The notes: generated by a model from the sequence alone, not told the origin. A stretch of 64,000 nucleotides of DNA from Rubrivivax sp. (GCA_027484825.1 JAIXSE010000033.1:1-64000), one strand, 5' to 3'; numbered from the stretch's first letter, positions 8,801-17,759 are shown. Made by a program: numbers and translations.

Positions 8801-9271
8801 CACCCAGATGTTGTCGCCGCCGCCAGCGTCAGAGACGAAGGCGATCTGCTTGCCGTCCGGCGAGAAACGCGGCTGCATCTCCCAGGCCATGGAATGGGTC
8901 AAGGCCTTGGCCTCGCCGCCGCCGATGGGCATGAGGTAGAGGTCGCCGAGCAGGTCAAACACCACCTGCTGGCCGTCCGGGCTGACATCCACCGACATCC
9001 AGGTGCCGGTGTGCACATCCAGTTGTGCCTTGCGCTGTTCTCCTGGAGGCGCATTCACATTCCACTTGGCGGGCGCTGAAGCTGCGGGTGCCGCAACCGC
9101 GGGCGCCGATGCGGCCCCCGGCGCTTCCCCGGCCGCCGCAGCAGCCTGGGCGGCGGAAGCGCCCAGTGCGGCGGCACACAAAGTGATCACGCCCGCGGAG
9201 GCGGGCGTGAGGCGGAACAAGCAGGACAAGCGGTACAAGCGGGACAAGTGGGGCTGGGTGGAACAGGTCAT
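5867..9271 (-). CDS. secreted TolB-like beta-propeller / amidohydrolase fusion
   Basis: About 1134 residues. A signal peptide (TPASAGVITLCAAALGASAA) is followed by an Ala/Pro linker. Roughly residues 60-650 carry many SPDG-type PD40/WD40-like repeats (VSPDGQQVV, FSPDGKQIAF, LSPDGKFFYY, VSPDGKRVVY), as in TolB and TricornN-type propellers. From about residue 690 comes an amidohydrolase domain with VIPGLIDVHWHGAMAE as the metal-binding HxH motif, and NPARYLGLDKDIGSLEAGKLADLV at the C-terminus. It probably acts in the periplasm on an unknown amide or cyclic substrate. The ATG at 9271 gives a good signal peptide but lacks a clear ribosome site, so the start is uncertain. No operon partner: the AAA gene upstream ends at 9428. 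Confidence 0.8.
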   Translation of the reverse strand: MTCSTQPHLSRLYRLSCLFRLTPASAGVITLCAAALGASAAQAAAAAGEAPGAASAPAVAAPAASAPAKWNVNAPPGEQRKAQLDVHTGTWMSVDVSPDGQQVVFDLLGDLYLMPIGGGEAKALTHSMAWEMQPRFSPDGKQIAFVSDAGGGDNIWVMNVDGSQARAITTEDYRLLNNPVWHPSGKYLLARKHFTGTRSLGSGEIWMYSLDGGKGQQLNEKPNWQKDLGEPALSPDGKFFYYSQDSTPGRSFEYNKDSNGEIFRIYRQNLSDGTNEAFVTGPGGAIRPTPSPDGRYLAFIRRLRTDAGSQTTLFLKDLKTGREMPAWTGLERDLQEAWSVHGVYPGIAWTPDSKQVVAWAQGKLWRIDPFQSKATEIPFHVKDEREIRPAVRFAQDVAPDRFESRMLRWVRVSPDGKRVVYSAAGYLYQNELRDGQPVGEARRLTQQTERFEYFPSFSRDGRELVFVSWNDGEQARVRRLDLASGRETVITPEPGKYLYPVFSPDGKTIAYRKARGGYLTSPWNGMEPGVYVAAADGKGQPRRVTKDGESPQFGADSNTLYVTRVQQTGEVDSLHQLVRIRLDEREETVVAKSEFAATFTVSPDGQYLGFNERFHTYVTPLAPSGKPLTVGPKADAMPVTKLDVNAGDDLQWSSDSRSLHYALGNELSTVSLAEAAKHGFKPPVHGRKMGLTLAADKPQGRYAIVGARLVTMKASQPDQVIEDGVVLIENDRIKAIGSRSEVTIPAGTQTLQAAGKTVIPGLIDVHWHGAMAETEIIPQQSWVNYASLAFGLTTLHDPSNRTSDIFTQAEMQRTGRVVGPRIFSTGTVLYGAKADFSAVINNLDDARTHLNRLKAAGAFSVKSYNQPRREQRQQVLEAARETQMMVVPEGGSLYQMNMSMVVDGHTGVEHALPVPKVYEDVKQLWPQTQVGYTPTLNVAYGGLDGEHYWYARTDVWRHPILSKFVPKSVLEPRSVRRETAPEEDFNVIQVAKTATELQRAGVAVNIGAHGQREGLGAHWELWMLGLGGMTPLEALRSATLNPARYLGLDKDIGSLEAGKLADLVILDGDVLKDIRQSDRISKVMLGGRLYDIPTMNEVWPRQKARKPFFFDGRDAAAPVDAEAAGVQHGHGHED

Positions 9272-9427
9272 GGTCAGCGGAGGTGGGAACCACCTCGGTC
9301 CGGAAAGGCTATGAATGCCCCGGAGAATACCCAGCAGGGCGGGGAAGGCCATGCTGGTTTTCTCGACCATGACGAATGGCAGTTTGGATAGCGCCCACCG
9401 CCCTCAAGCGCTCACGTCCTCAAGCCC

Positions 9428-11323
9428 TCAAGCCCGCTGCCGCAGTGACGGCTGGGCCCGAAACCTCGCCAGCTGCTGCGCATACGGATCCAGCGCGTCC
9501 TGCGGCGTGTCCAGAGTCAGACCGGTCACTTCCGCGAACCGGACCGGTTTGACTTCTCCGTGGGCGGTCAGTTCATCCACCAGGCCCAGCAAGCTGTCCC
9601 GGTGCTGCGCCAGCAGGTCCAGTGCCCGAGCATGCTGTGCCTGCAGCAGCGCCTCGACGGCGGCATTGCTCGGCTCGACATCCGTGCACAGGTTGACCTC
9701 GGTGTCCTGGACCACGTCCACGCGCGCGACACGGTCCCCGAAGCCCAGATGCCGCAGCATGCGTGTGGCGGACTCGGTCGCCTTGCGCAGGTCGCTTTCC
9801 GCGCCGCTGGAGGCCAGATCTTCACCGAACACCAGATGCTCGGCCGCACGGCCGGCGAGGCTGGTGCACAGATCATCCAGCATGTTGCGGCGTGACCAGA
9901 CCTTGCGTCCGCTGTAGCTGTTGTAGCCGCCTTCGAAGCTGGCCACATGGATCTTGATCTCCCGCGGCGCACGGCCGAACAGCAGGGCGTGCACCAGCCC
10001 ATGTCCCGCCTCATGCACCGCCAGCAGCGCGCGGAAATCGGCATTGTTGCGCTGGCGCAGCTGGGTGATCTCGAACGGCGCTGCAATCGCATGCGACTGA
10101 CCCCGCCAATGGGCCACCACCTGGCGTCCGTCGGCCGTCAAGCCGACGCTGTCGGCCGGCGCCGCGCCCCGCTCCAGGGCCCAGAGCGCCGCCCGGGCCA
10201 GCGCCGAGCCAAGAATGGCATGCAGCGATGAAAACAGCGGCCGCGTACCCTGGGCCGGGAAGACCGCATTGGCATAGATCTGCTGTCGCAGGCTGGCATC
10301 GATCTCGAAATGCAGGCCACAGCGCGACTGCGCATCCTGCGCATAGCGCTGGCAGTGCTGCTCGATCAACTGTTCATAAGCCATGCGTGACAGCGACGGA
10401 TAGATCACATGCTCATTGCCAAGCCGTGCCACCTGTTCCGGTTTGAACCGGCTGTTGAGCGCCTTCTTGATGTCGATGATGCTGAGCTTGCGGGTCAGGG
10501 CATGGAAAGTGTCGGCGTCGCTGTCGCAGTCGTCCACGCTGGTGGCAAGGTCCAGATAGGCCTCATCCAGATTGCCGCAGACGAAGATCAGCAGGCGGCT
10601 GTAGTCGGTCTCCCACCGCTGCTCACCGCTGTCGCGGAAGTCGCGCAGTCGCTGCTGGATGTGTTCAGGCGTCCACGCCATGACCTCCGTCAGCGGCAGG
10701 TCCAGTTTGAGCAGACGCCGCAGTTCCTGCGCTTCCCAGGCGCCGAGCCGGAAGCGAAGTTGCGGCTCCGGCGTGCCGGCCCGTTCCGCGTCATAGGCGG
10801 ATTCGGCCAGCGAGGTCTCGATGCTGCTGAGCAGTGACAGCGCCGGCGGCAACCGGCCATCGGACAGCAGTGCCCAGACATCCTGATATCGCTCCACCTT
10901 CACATCATTGCGCTGCAGATCAAGGGTGCGGTAGCGCTGAAACTCATCCAGCGCCAGCACGCCGGGTTCCCCTTCGCAGATGCCGGAGGTCGCCAGCATG
11001 CCTGACAGGCTCTGCGGCCCGCGGCTGCCGGCGCCATTGGAAAAGCCGTCCATCTGCACTTCCACAAAACGGTCGTAGAAGCCCAGCAACTGAGTCAGGC
11101 GCCGCACCAGCTGCGTCTTGCCGGTGCCGGTCAGGCCCCACAGGCAGACGATGACCGGTCGCGACACCAGCTCCGGCAGGACATACCAGGCGCGCACCGA
11201 CTCAATGACGCGGTCAATGATGTCGTCAATGCCGAACAGCTCCTGCTTGAGCTGCGCGGCGATGCTTTGCAAATGCGCATGTCTTTGCGTCAATTGCTGA
11301 CGCCAATCACGGGTTTCATTCAT
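9428..11323 (-). CDS. soluble AAA ATPase fused to an M41 (FtsH-type) peptidase domain
   Basis: 631 residues. The AAA part has Walker A GLTGTGKT (63-70) and Walker B VLALDEF (122-127), preceded by a ClpX/ClpA-like N-terminal stretch rather than FtsH transmembrane helices. The C-terminal third has the M41 zinc site H437-E438-A-G-H441, with D511 (SDLRKAT) as probable third ligand. It therefore looks like an FtsH-type protease without membrane anchor, expected to unfold and degrade soluble cytoplasmic proteins. The FtsH second-region-of-homology arginines are not obvious. The ATG at 11323 has GGAGGA eight bases upstream and overlaps the stop of a small upstream gene. Family known; substrate unknown. 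Confidence 0.75.
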   Translation of the reverse strand: MNETRDWRQQLTQRHAHLQSIAAQLKQELFGIDDIIDRVIESVRAWYVLPELVSRPVIVCLWGLTGTGKTQLVRRLTQLLGFYDRFVEVQMDGFSNGAGSRGPQSLSGMLATSGICEGEPGVLALDEFQRYRTLDLQRNDVKVERYQDVWALLSDGRLPPALSLLSSIETSLAESAYDAERAGTPEPQLRFRLGAWEAQELRRLLKLDLPLTEVMAWTPEHIQQRLRDFRDSGEQRWETDYSRLLIFVCGNLDEAYLDLATSVDDCDSDADTFHALTRKLSIIDIKKALNSRFKPEQVARLGNEHVIYPSLSRMAYEQLIEQHCQRYAQDAQSRCGLHFEIDASLRQQIYANAVFPAQGTRPLFSSLHAILGSALARAALWALERGAAPADSVGLTADGRQVVAHWRGQSHAIAAPFEITQLRQRNNADFRALLAVHEAGHGLVHALLFGRAPREIKIHVASFEGGYNSYSGRKVWSRRNMLDDLCTSLAGRAAEHLVFGEDLASSGAESDLRKATESATRMLRHLGFGDRVARVDVVQDTEVNLCTDVEPSNAAVEALLQAQHARALDLLAQHRDSLLGLVDELTAHGEVKPVRFAEVTGLTLDTPQDALDPYAQQLARFRAQPSLRQRA

Positions 11324-11555
11324 CCCAATCCTCCCTGCGCAGCAGTGATTGCAGCGCGACTCGGTCTGCGCGGCGTTGCGCACCGCGGCTTTGTATGTGT
11401 TCCCCGGCGCCACGCATGCCCCGCTGACCCAGGGCACGTGCCACGGGGTCTCGCACCGGGCTGTTTTCCAGCACCAGGCTCATGGGTTGTTTCATGCGGC
11501 GCAAGGCCTTGACTCGCCCCTCCTGGAGGGCGCGGGAACGGAGTTGTGCACTCAT
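11316..11555 (-). CDS. small basic protein translationally coupled to the AAA-M41 gene
   Basis: A 79-residue, Arg-rich protein with no recognised domain. Its stop overlaps the start of the AAA-M41 protease gene by eight bases, so the two are probably coupled. It could be an adaptor, a substrate or a leader that couples translation. The start chosen is ATG 11555; the ribosome site there is weak, and ATGs further in are possible. Real-gene status rests mainly on the overlap and on the GGAGGA for the next gene lying inside its 3' end. Confidence 0.45.
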   Translation of the reverse strand: MSAQLRSRALQEGRVKALRRMKQPMSLVLENSPVRDPVARALGQRGMRGAGEHIQSRGAQRRADRVALQSLLRREDWDE

Positions 11556-11988
11556 TCGGTGTCCGATTGCAAACGCCCCGGCTGTAGAGAAGCTCTGGAA
11601 GCCGCTGCCTGCGGAATGGGACGCGCCGAGCCGCTCCGGAAACCCGGATGCGGGCTGCAAAGGGGGCGTGAATGAAGGTGTCGCCCGGCGGGCGGCCGTC
11701 ATTCATCCATTCGTTGGCAAGGAGGGCCCGTCCGAGGGGCTTGCATGCCACGCGGTCTGAGGCCGGATCTGAATTCGCGAGATCGGGGATCTGGAAGATC
11801 AGAAACGGTTCAGCCGGGGCTCGGGAACCGTGTTCAGCCGATCGTCGCGAAGGTGAACAGGGAGGACATAGGAAATCTCCGTCATGCGGGCGCTGTCGTG
11901 GGCGCCTTCAGCAATGGGACCGAATGATGCGTGGGCGCATTGCATTGCGCAATAGCCTCGAATGGATTGCGTTGTACGCCGCCAACGC
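11556..11988. other. intergenic stretch, no gene supported
   Basis: Frames here are open mainly because of GC bias and none has a credible start, ribosome site or recognisable protein. It should hold the promoter of the leftward small gene/AAA-M41 unit. I see no clear sigma-70 hexamer pair or repeat. Confidence 0.5.
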
Positions 11989-12025
11989 AAAGGCGCCGGG
12001 CCCTCTCCCGAAGACCCGGCGCCAT
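11989..12025 (-). terminator. terminator of the elongation factor G gene
   Basis: A perfect nine-base inverted repeat (GGCGCCGGG at 11992-12000 and CCCGGCGCC at 12015-12023) lies just after the fusA stop. Read leftward it is followed by TTTGCGTT, a short T-rich tail. Stem strength and position fit a Rho-independent terminator, though the T-run is short. Confidence 0.7.
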
Positions 12026-12035
12026 CAGGGTGGTG

Positions 12036-14138
12036 TTACTTCGCGCGCGCCGTCACAATCGCGTCCGCCACATTCTTGGGTGCTTCTGCGTAGTGCTTGA
12101 ACTCCATCGTGTAGGTCGCGCGGCCCTGGGTGGCCGAACGCAGCGTGGTGGAGTAGCCGAACATCTCGGACAGCGGCACTTCGGCCTTGATGATCTTGCC
12201 GCCCCCGATCATGTCGTCCATGCCCTGCACCATGCCGCGGCGGGACGACAGGTCGCCCATCACGGTGCCGGCATAGTCCTCCGGCGTTTCCACCTCCACC
12301 GCCATCATCGGCTCCAGGATCACCGGACTGGCCCGGCGGCAGGCCTCCTTGAAGCCCATGGACGCCGCCATCTTGAAGGCGTTTTCGTTCGAGTCCACAT
12401 CATGGTAGGAGCCGAAGGTCAGCGTCACCTTGACGTCCACCACCGGATAACCGGCCAGTACGCCATTGGGCAGGGTGTCGACCACGCCCTTTTCAACCGC
12501 GGGGATGTATTCACGCGGCACCACACCGCCCTTGATCGCATCCACGAATTCAAAGCCCTTGCCGGCCTCCTGCGGCTCGACGGTCAGCACCACGTGACCA
12601 TACTGGCCCTTGCCGCCGGATTGCCGCACGAACTTGCCCTCCACATCCTGGACGGCTTTGCGGATGGTCTCGCGGTAGGCCACCTGCGGTTTGCCCACAT
12701 TGGCTTCCACGCCGAATTCCCGCTTCATCCGGTCCACGATGATTTCCAGGTGCAGCTCCCCCATGCCGGAGATGATGGTCTGGCCGGATTCTTCATCGGT
12801 GCGCACCCGGAAGGACGGGTCTTCCGCCGCCAGACGGCCCAGCGCCAGGCCCATCTTTTCCTGGTCGGCCTTGCTCCGGGGCTCCACCGCCTGGGAGATC
12901 ACCGGCTCGGGGAAGACCATCTTCTCCAGCGTGATGATGGCTTCGGGATCACACAGCGTCTCGCCGGTGGTCACATCCTTCAGGCCCACGCAGGCGGCGA
13001 TGTCGCCGGCCAGAATCTCCTTGATTTCCTCGCGCTGGTTGGCATGCATCTGCAGGATGCGGCCGATGCGCTCCTTCTTGCCGCGCGTCGGGTTGTAGAC
13101 CGAATCGCCCGACTTCAGGATGCCGGAGTAAACCCGCACAAAGGTCAGCTGGCCGACATAGGGGTCGGTCATCAGCTTGAAGGCGAGGGCGCTGAACTTC
13201 TCGTTGTCATCGGCCTTGCGGCTGACCGGTTGCTCGTCGTCATCGGTGCCGGTGACCGGCGGGATGTCGATGGGCGAGGGCATGAAGTCGATGACGGCAT
13301 CCAGCATGCGCTGCACGCCCTTGTTTTTGAAGGCGGTCCCGCACAGCATCGGCTGGATCTCCCCGGCGATGGTGCGGCGGCGGATGGCGCGCTTGATCTG
13401 GTCTTCGCTGAGCTCGCCGGACTCGAGGTACTGGTTCATCGTGTCCTCGTCGGCCTCGGCGGCGGCCTCCACCATCTTCTCGCGCCATTCCTCGGCCTGC
13501 GCCCGCAGCTCGGCAGGAATGTCCTCGTAGCTGAACTTCATGCCCTGGGAGGCTTCATCCCACAGGATGGCCTTCATCTTCAGCAGGTCGATCACGCCCT
13601 TGAACTGGTCTTCCGCGCCAATGGGCAGCACGATGGGCACCGGATTGGCCCGCAGCCGGTCCACCATCATCTGGCGTACACGGAAGAAGTCGGCCCCCAC
13701 CCGGTCCATCTTGTTGACAAAGGCCAGTCGTGGCACCTTGTACTTGTTGGCCTGGCGCCAGACGGTCTCGGACTGCGGCTGCACGCCGCCCACCGAGTCA
13801 TACACCATCACCGCGCCGTCCAGCACCCGCATGGAACGCTCCACCTCGATGGTGAAGTCCACGTGCCCCGGGGTGTCGATGATGTTGATGCGGTGTTCCG
13901 GCAGCGACAGGTCCATGCCCTTCCAGAAGCAGGTGGTGGCCGCCGACGTGATGGTGATGCCCCGTTCCTGTTCCTGCTCCATCCAGTCCATGGTGGCCGC
14001 GCCGTCATGCACCTCACCAATCTTGTGGTTGACCCCGGTGTAGAACAGGATGCGCTCGGTGGTGGTGGTCTTGCCGGCGTCGATGTGGGCCGAAATACCA
14101 ATGTTGCGATAGCGCTCGATGGGGGTCTTGCGAGACAT
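12036..14138 (-). CDS. fusA: elongation factor G
   Basis: 700 residues, the usual EF-G length. The G domain is clear: [15 protein letters not shown] (P loop), [14 protein letters not shown] (switch I), [21 protein letters not shown] (DxxG) and NKMD. Domain IV and V regions follow to the end. It catalyses GTP-driven translocation on the ribosome. The ATG at 14138 ([20 protein letters not shown]) has GGAG upstream. It stands alone here, without rpsL, rpsG or tuf. Betaproteobacteria often carry a second fusA outside the str operon, so this may be the second copy; only the rest of the genome can tell. A terminator follows directly. Confidence 0.95.
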   Translation of the reverse strand: MSRKTPIERYRNIGISAHIDAGKTTTTERILFYTGVNHKIGEVHDGAATMDWMEQEQERGITITSAATTCFWKGMDLSLPEHRINIIDTPGHVDFTIEVERSMRVLDGAVMVYDSVGGVQPQSETVWRQANKYKVPRLAFVNKMDRVGADFFRVRQMMVDRLRANPVPIVLPIGAEDQFKGVIDLLKMKAILWDEASQGMKFSYEDIPAELRAQAEEWREKMVEAAAEADEDTMNQYLESGELSEDQIKRAIRRRTIAGEIQPMLCGTAFKNKGVQRMLDAVIDFMPSPIDIPPVTGTDDDEQPVSRKADDNEKFSALAFKLMTDPYVGQLTFVRVYSGILKSGDSVYNPTRGKKERIGRILQMHANQREEIKEILAGDIAACVGLKDVTTGETLCDPEAIITLEKMVFPEPVISQAVEPRSKADQEKMGLALGRLAAEDPSFRVRTDEESGQTIISGMGELHLEIIVDRMKREFGVEANVGKPQVAYRETIRKAVQDVEGKFVRQSGGKGQYGHVVLTVEPQEAGKGFEFVDAIKGGVVPREYIPAVEKGVVDTLPNGVLAGYPVVDVKVTLTFGSYHDVDSNENAFKMAASMGFKEACRRASPVILEPMMAVEVETPEDYAGTVMGDLSSRRGMVQGMDDMIGGGKIIKAEVPLSEMFGYSTTLRSATQGRATYTMEFKHYAEAPKNVADAIVTARAK

Positions 14139-14203
14139 GGCGGACTCCAGGGGTGTGAAAGAGAGCAAAGCCTGATGAATGTACCCACAAGCGTGGGGAT
14201 CTG

Positions 14204-14965
14204 CTAGGGCGGGGGGAATCCCGCAGGGTCAGGCAGCAAGTGCTGCGCCAGGAAGCGGCTGCTGCGCTCGTCGGCCAGCCGGGCGGCTTCGGCGTCGAAA
14301 TGGCGGCCGCCGCGGCGGGCGAAACCGTGCCGGGTGTGCGGATAGGCGTGGATGATGGCGGCGGAGTCGGCGTGCAGCCGCTGCGCCATTGCATCCTGGG
14401 TGGACGGGGGAATGAAGTCGTCCTGCTCCGCCAGGTGGACCATCAGCGGGCAGGCCACGGTGTGGGCTTCGTCCAGAAAACGTTCGATGCCGACGCCGTA
14501 ATAAACCACCGAGGCCTCCGAGCGGCAGCAGGCCGCCACCCGGTAGCTCAGCAGCCCGCCCATGCAATAGCCGACGCAGCCCACCTTGCGGGCGCCACCG
14601 TCCATTTGCCGCAGCCAGTCCATGATGTGCTGCAGGTCGTTGGTGCCGAGATCGGCGTCAAAGGACCGGCCCAGGCTGAGGGCGGCGTCGCGCTGGGCGT
14701 TGTCATGTTCGGAGAACAGGGCGCGCGGGCGTTGCCGCCAGTACAGGTCCGGGCACAGGGCGTGAAAGCCCTGGGCCGCGAGCCGGTCGCAGATGCGCTG
14801 CATGTCGGCATTCACGCCCAGCATTTCGTGCAAGACCACAACGCCGGGGGCGTTGGGGTCACGGGCCAGGGCCAGATAGGCATCGATCACACCCGGCCGA
14901 CCGTCGGGCTGAGGCAGCGTGAGGTTGAAGCGCGGGGTTGGCGTGGAGGGGGGGAAGAGACTCAT
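14204..14965 (-). CDS. dienelactone hydrolase family protein
   Basis: 253 residues with the alpha/beta-hydrolase layout of the DLH family: [22 protein letters not shown] near the start, nucleophile Cys in GCVGYCMGG, acidic residue in [10 protein letters not shown], and catalytic His in [11 protein letters not shown]. Such enzymes open dienelactones in chlorocatechol breakdown or act as general carboxylic ester hydrolases. No aromatic-degradation genes lie nearby, so the substrate is unknown. The ATG at 14965 gives the family-like N-terminus; an upstream GTG at 15028 is possible. Four 10-bp tandem repeats lie about 105 bases upstream. Confidence 0.85.
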   Translation of the reverse strand: MSLFPPSTPTPRFNLTLPQPDGRPGVIDAYLALARDPNAPGVVVLHEMLGVNADMQRICDRLAAQGFHALCPDLYWRQRPRALFSEHDNAQRDAALSLGRSFDADLGTNDLQHIMDWLRQMDGGARKVGCVGYCMGGLLSYRVAACCRSEASVVYYGVGIERFLDEAHTVACPLMVHLAEQDDFIPPSTQDAMAQRLHADSAAIIHAYPHTRHGFARRGGRHFDAEAARLADERSSRFLAQHLLPDPAGFPPP

Positions 14966-15068
14966 CGGTCTTGGGAGGCGGGAAGTGGGCGTCTGCAGGG
15001 CCCCACGGGGCCCCGCAAGCTCCGTCACGGCGAGTCACCCTGCTTCAGCCGTATCACGGCAAGGCAGG

Positions 15069-15108
15069 GTGAATCGCGGTGAATCACGGTGAGCCATGGT
15101 GAATCACG
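15069..15108. repeat. four tandem 10-bp repeats
   Basis: Four consecutive 10-mers: GTGAATCGCG, GTGAATCACG, GTGAGCCATG, GTGAATCACG. The period is close to one helical turn. They sit between the DoxX stop (15114) and the dienelactone hydrolase start, in the only gap of this leftward gene run, so they could be protein-binding sites or simply slippage. Confidence 0.6.
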
Positions 15109-15113
15109 TCACC

Positions 15114-15551
15114 TCATTGGGCGCCGCGTTCCCGCCAGTCGGTCCAGGCCACCAGCAGGAAGCCGCCGACCAGGCCCCAATGTTCAAAGAAGCCGTTCAT
15201 CAGCATGAAGCGCTCCTGGCCGGTGGCCTCCCAGTAGCGATTGGCCATGAAGGTGGCGGCGGCCGTGAAGACCGCCAGCACCAGGGCACCCAGCCAGCGC
15301 AGCCGACCGCTGAGAATGAGCGCCGAGGCGCCCAGCTCCAGCACGATCACCAGGCCCGCCATCAGCGGCGCCGGGTTCAGCCCGAAGTGCTGCATCTCCC
15401 CGACCGCACCGCCAAAGTCGAACAGCTTCACCAGCCCGCCCTGCAGATAGGCGCCGCACAGCAGCAGCAGGGCCACCCAGCGGACCGGCCCCCCGGCCGA
15501 CCCACGGCGAGCCGGCTGAGCCGTGGTGTTGGCGTGGAAGGCGGCGCTCAT
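15114..15551 (-). CDS. DoxX-like membrane protein
   Basis: 145 residues with four predicted membrane helices (about 24-42, 60-80, 87-105, 120-140) and the DoxX-type opening LLLLCGAYLQGGLVKLFDFGG. DoxX-family proteins are small inner-membrane proteins, some linked to quinone or thiosulfate redox chemistry; the role here is unknown. Its ATG overlaps the stop of the upstream amidohydrolase by four bases, so the two are translationally coupled in an XapX-amidohydrolase-DoxX operon. Confidence 0.8.
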   Translation of the reverse strand: MSAAFHANTTAQPARRGSAGGPVRWVALLLLCGAYLQGGLVKLFDFGGAVGEMQHFGLNPAPLMAGLVIVLELGASALILSGRLRWLGALVLAVFTAAATFMANRYWEATGQERFMLMNGFFEHWGLVGGFLLVAWTDWRERGAQ

Positions 15552-17440
15552 ACGGCCCAGCAGGCGCAGCCCAGGGCGCCCCAGAAGCTCTTGAGATCCG
15601 ACACCGGCGCATTGCTGGCCCAGGCCCGGGCGTGGTCATGCTGGTGGACGGCGCAGTTGGTGGCGCAATCGCAGCTCAGGCTGCGCTTCATCGCCGCCTG
15701 GAGCGGACGGCCTTCCTGGTCGCCCCAGCCGGCATAGCCCCCGAAGCGTCGTACCGGCGACCAGTCCGGCAGCGGCAGCGGCGGCGAGGTTTCGTCGTCG
15801 GCGCTGAATTCGCCGGCGCCCCAGACCACCTTGCCGCCCACCACGGTCAGCAGGGCGCTGGTGTCGGCGATGTCGCTTTCGGCGCAGGCGAAGAAGTCGC
15901 GGTCGGGCACCACCAGGTCGGCCAGCATGCCTTCCTGGATGCGGCCCTTCTTGCCTTCCTCATTGCTGAACCAGGTGACGTTCTCGGTCCACATGCGCAG
16001 GGCCTGTTCACGGTCCAGGCAGTTGCGCTGCGGGGTCAACTGCAGGCCGCCGACCGTCTTGCCGGTGATCAGCCACGACAGCGACACCCACGGGTTGTAG
16101 GAAGCCACCCGCGTGGCGTCCGTGCCGGCGGAGACCTTCAGGCCCTTGTCCAGCATCTTGCGCACCGGCGGTGTGGCTTCGGCCGCACCGGCGCCGTAGC
16201 GTTCCACGAAGTATTCGCCCTGGTAGGCCATCCGGTGCTGCACGGCCACACCGCCGCCGAGGGCCGCGATGCGGTCCATCGAGGCTTCGGAGATGGTTTC
16301 AGCATGGTCGAAGAACCAGTTCAGGCCTTGCAGCGGAATGTCCTGGTTGACCTTCTCGAAGACGTCCAGCGCGCGGCTGATGGTTTCGTCGTAGGTGGCG
16401 TGCATGCGCCAGGGCCAGCGGTTCTCGGCCAGGATGCGGACCACGCCTTCGAGGTCCTCTTCCATCTGGGGCGGCATGTCCGGCCGCTCGACGCGGAAAT
16501 CCTCGAAGTCGGCGGCGGAGAAGACCAGCATCTCGCCGGCGCCGTTGTGCCGGAAGTAGTCGTCGCCCTGCTTGTAGGTGGATTCTCGGGTCCAGCGCAG
16601 GAAGTCGTCCTTTTCCTGCTTGGGCTTCTGGGTGAACAGGTTGTAGGCCAGGCGGATGGTCAGCAGCTGGTCCTTGGCCAGTTGCTCGATCACCTCGTAG
16701 TCGTCCGGATAGTTCTGGAAGCCGCCGCCGGCATCGATGGCGCCGGTCACGCCCAGGCGGTTGAGCTCGCGCATGAACAGCCGGGTGCTGTTGAGCTGGT
16801 ACTCCAGCGGCAGCTTGGGGCCTTTGGCCAGCGTCGCGTAGAGGATGGCCGCATTGGGCTTGGCCAGCAGCAGGCCGGTGGGGTTGCCCTGGCTGTCGCG
16901 GGTGATCTGGCCGCCGGGAGGTTCCGGCGTGTCCTTGGTGTAGCCCACGGCGCGCAGGGCGGCGGCGTTGAGCAGGGCGCGGTCATACAGGTGGAGGATG
17001 AACACCGGCGTATCGGGCGCGACGGCATTGAGTTCTTCCAGCGTCGGCAGTCGCTTCTCGGCGAACTGGTGTTCGGTGAAGCCGCCCACCACGCGCACCC
17101 ACTGAGGGGCTGGCGTCACATCCACCTGGCGCTTGAGCATGCCCATGGCATCGGCCAGCGAACGCACGCCATCCCAGCGCAGTTCCATATTGAAGTTCAG
17201 GCCACCGCGGATGATGTGCAGGTGGTTGTCGATCAGGCCGGGCAGCACGCGCTTGCCACGCACATCGATGACCTTGGTGCGGGGCCCGGCCAGCGCCATC
17301 ACTTCATTGTCGTGCCCGACCTTCAGGAAGCGTCCGTCCTTGATGGCCACGGCCTGTGCGGTGGGTTGCTGGCGATTGAGGGTGGTGAACAGACCGCGAT
17401 GCAGGATCAGGTCAGCAAACTGGGGAGAAGACTCAGCCAT
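15548..17440 (-). CDS. YtcJ-like metal-dependent amidohydrolase
   Basis: 630 residues. The N-terminal beta-sandwich (DLILHRGLFTTLNRQQPTAQAVAIKDGRFLKVG) leads to VLPGLIDNHLHIIRGG, with the HxH metal-binding pair near residues 77-79. Later come WFFDHAETIS, VQHRMAYQGEY and SAGTDATRVASYNPWVSL, which supply further metal or substrate residues of the YtcJ/amidohydrolase-3 group. The last 60 or so residues include a Cys/His-rich tail (CDCATNCAVHQHDHA), which is unusual and may bind metal. The ATG at 17440 has GGAG upstream and overlaps the end of the XapX gene. The substrate is unknown. Confidence 0.85.
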   Translation of the reverse strand: MAESSPQFADLILHRGLFTTLNRQQPTAQAVAIKDGRFLKVGHDNEVMALAGPRTKVIDVRGKRVLPGLIDNHLHIIRGGLNFNMELRWDGVRSLADAMGMLKRQVDVTPAPQWVRVVGGFTEHQFAEKRLPTLEELNAVAPDTPVFILHLYDRALLNAAALRAVGYTKDTPEPPGGQITRDSQGNPTGLLLAKPNAAILYATLAKGPKLPLEYQLNSTRLFMRELNRLGVTGAIDAGGGFQNYPDDYEVIEQLAKDQLLTIRLAYNLFTQKPKQEKDDFLRWTRESTYKQGDDYFRHNGAGEMLVFSAADFEDFRVERPDMPPQMEEDLEGVVRILAENRWPWRMHATYDETISRALDVFEKVNQDIPLQGLNWFFDHAETISEASMDRIAALGGGVAVQHRMAYQGEYFVERYGAGAAEATPPVRKMLDKGLKVSAGTDATRVASYNPWVSLSWLITGKTVGGLQLTPQRNCLDREQALRMWTENVTWFSNEEGKKGRIQEGMLADLVVPDRDFFACAESDIADTSALLTVVGGKVVWGAGEFSADDETSPPLPLPDWSPVRRFGGYAGWGDQEGRPLQAAMKRSLSCDCATNCAVHQHDHARAWASNAPVSDLKSFWGALGCACWAV

Positions 17441-17759
17441 GACGGATCTCCGAAGTGGCATCGGCCGCCGTGGCGACCGAGGGGGACACAGGGGTGGCGC
17501 CGCGGACCTGAGCGGTGTCGGCGCACTTGGGCAACTGCCCGAACATATGAGGTTTGACTTGATGCTGCAGCCAGGACACCTGGGACGCCTCGTCGCGCTG
17601 CACCAGTTTCTTCACCAGCGGCGGTACCTGCTCACCGACCAGGATGCCCAGCAGCCCGACCAGCGCGATCACCGGCGGCGCCGGCGACCGCACATTGAAC
17701 AGCGCATAAATCACGCCCACCAGCAGCCCGACGGCCAGTGACACAAGATAGGGTTTCAT
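17433..17759 (-). CDS. XapX domain protein
   Basis: 108 residues. The first 50 are a two-helix XapX domain (YLVSLAVGLLVGVIYALFNV, then RSPAPPVIALVGLLGILVGE), a small inner-membrane module found beside amidohydrolases and DoxX genes. The C-terminal half is polar and less conserved. The ATG at 17759 starts exactly at the domain. It is the first gene of the leftward operon, and its stop overlaps the amidohydrolase start by eight bases. Confidence 0.75.
   Translation of the reverse strand: MKPYLVSLAVGLLVGVIYALFNVRSPAPPVIALVGLLGILVGEQVPPLVKKLVQRDEASQVSWLQHQVKPHMFGQLPKCADTAQVRGATPVSPSVATAADATSEIRHG

Noticed and set aside
11931-14207. A 758-codon plus-strand frame over fusA
   Set aside because: Antisense to the well-conserved EF-G gene; His/Leu/Gly-rich composition typical of the shadow frame in GC-rich DNA.
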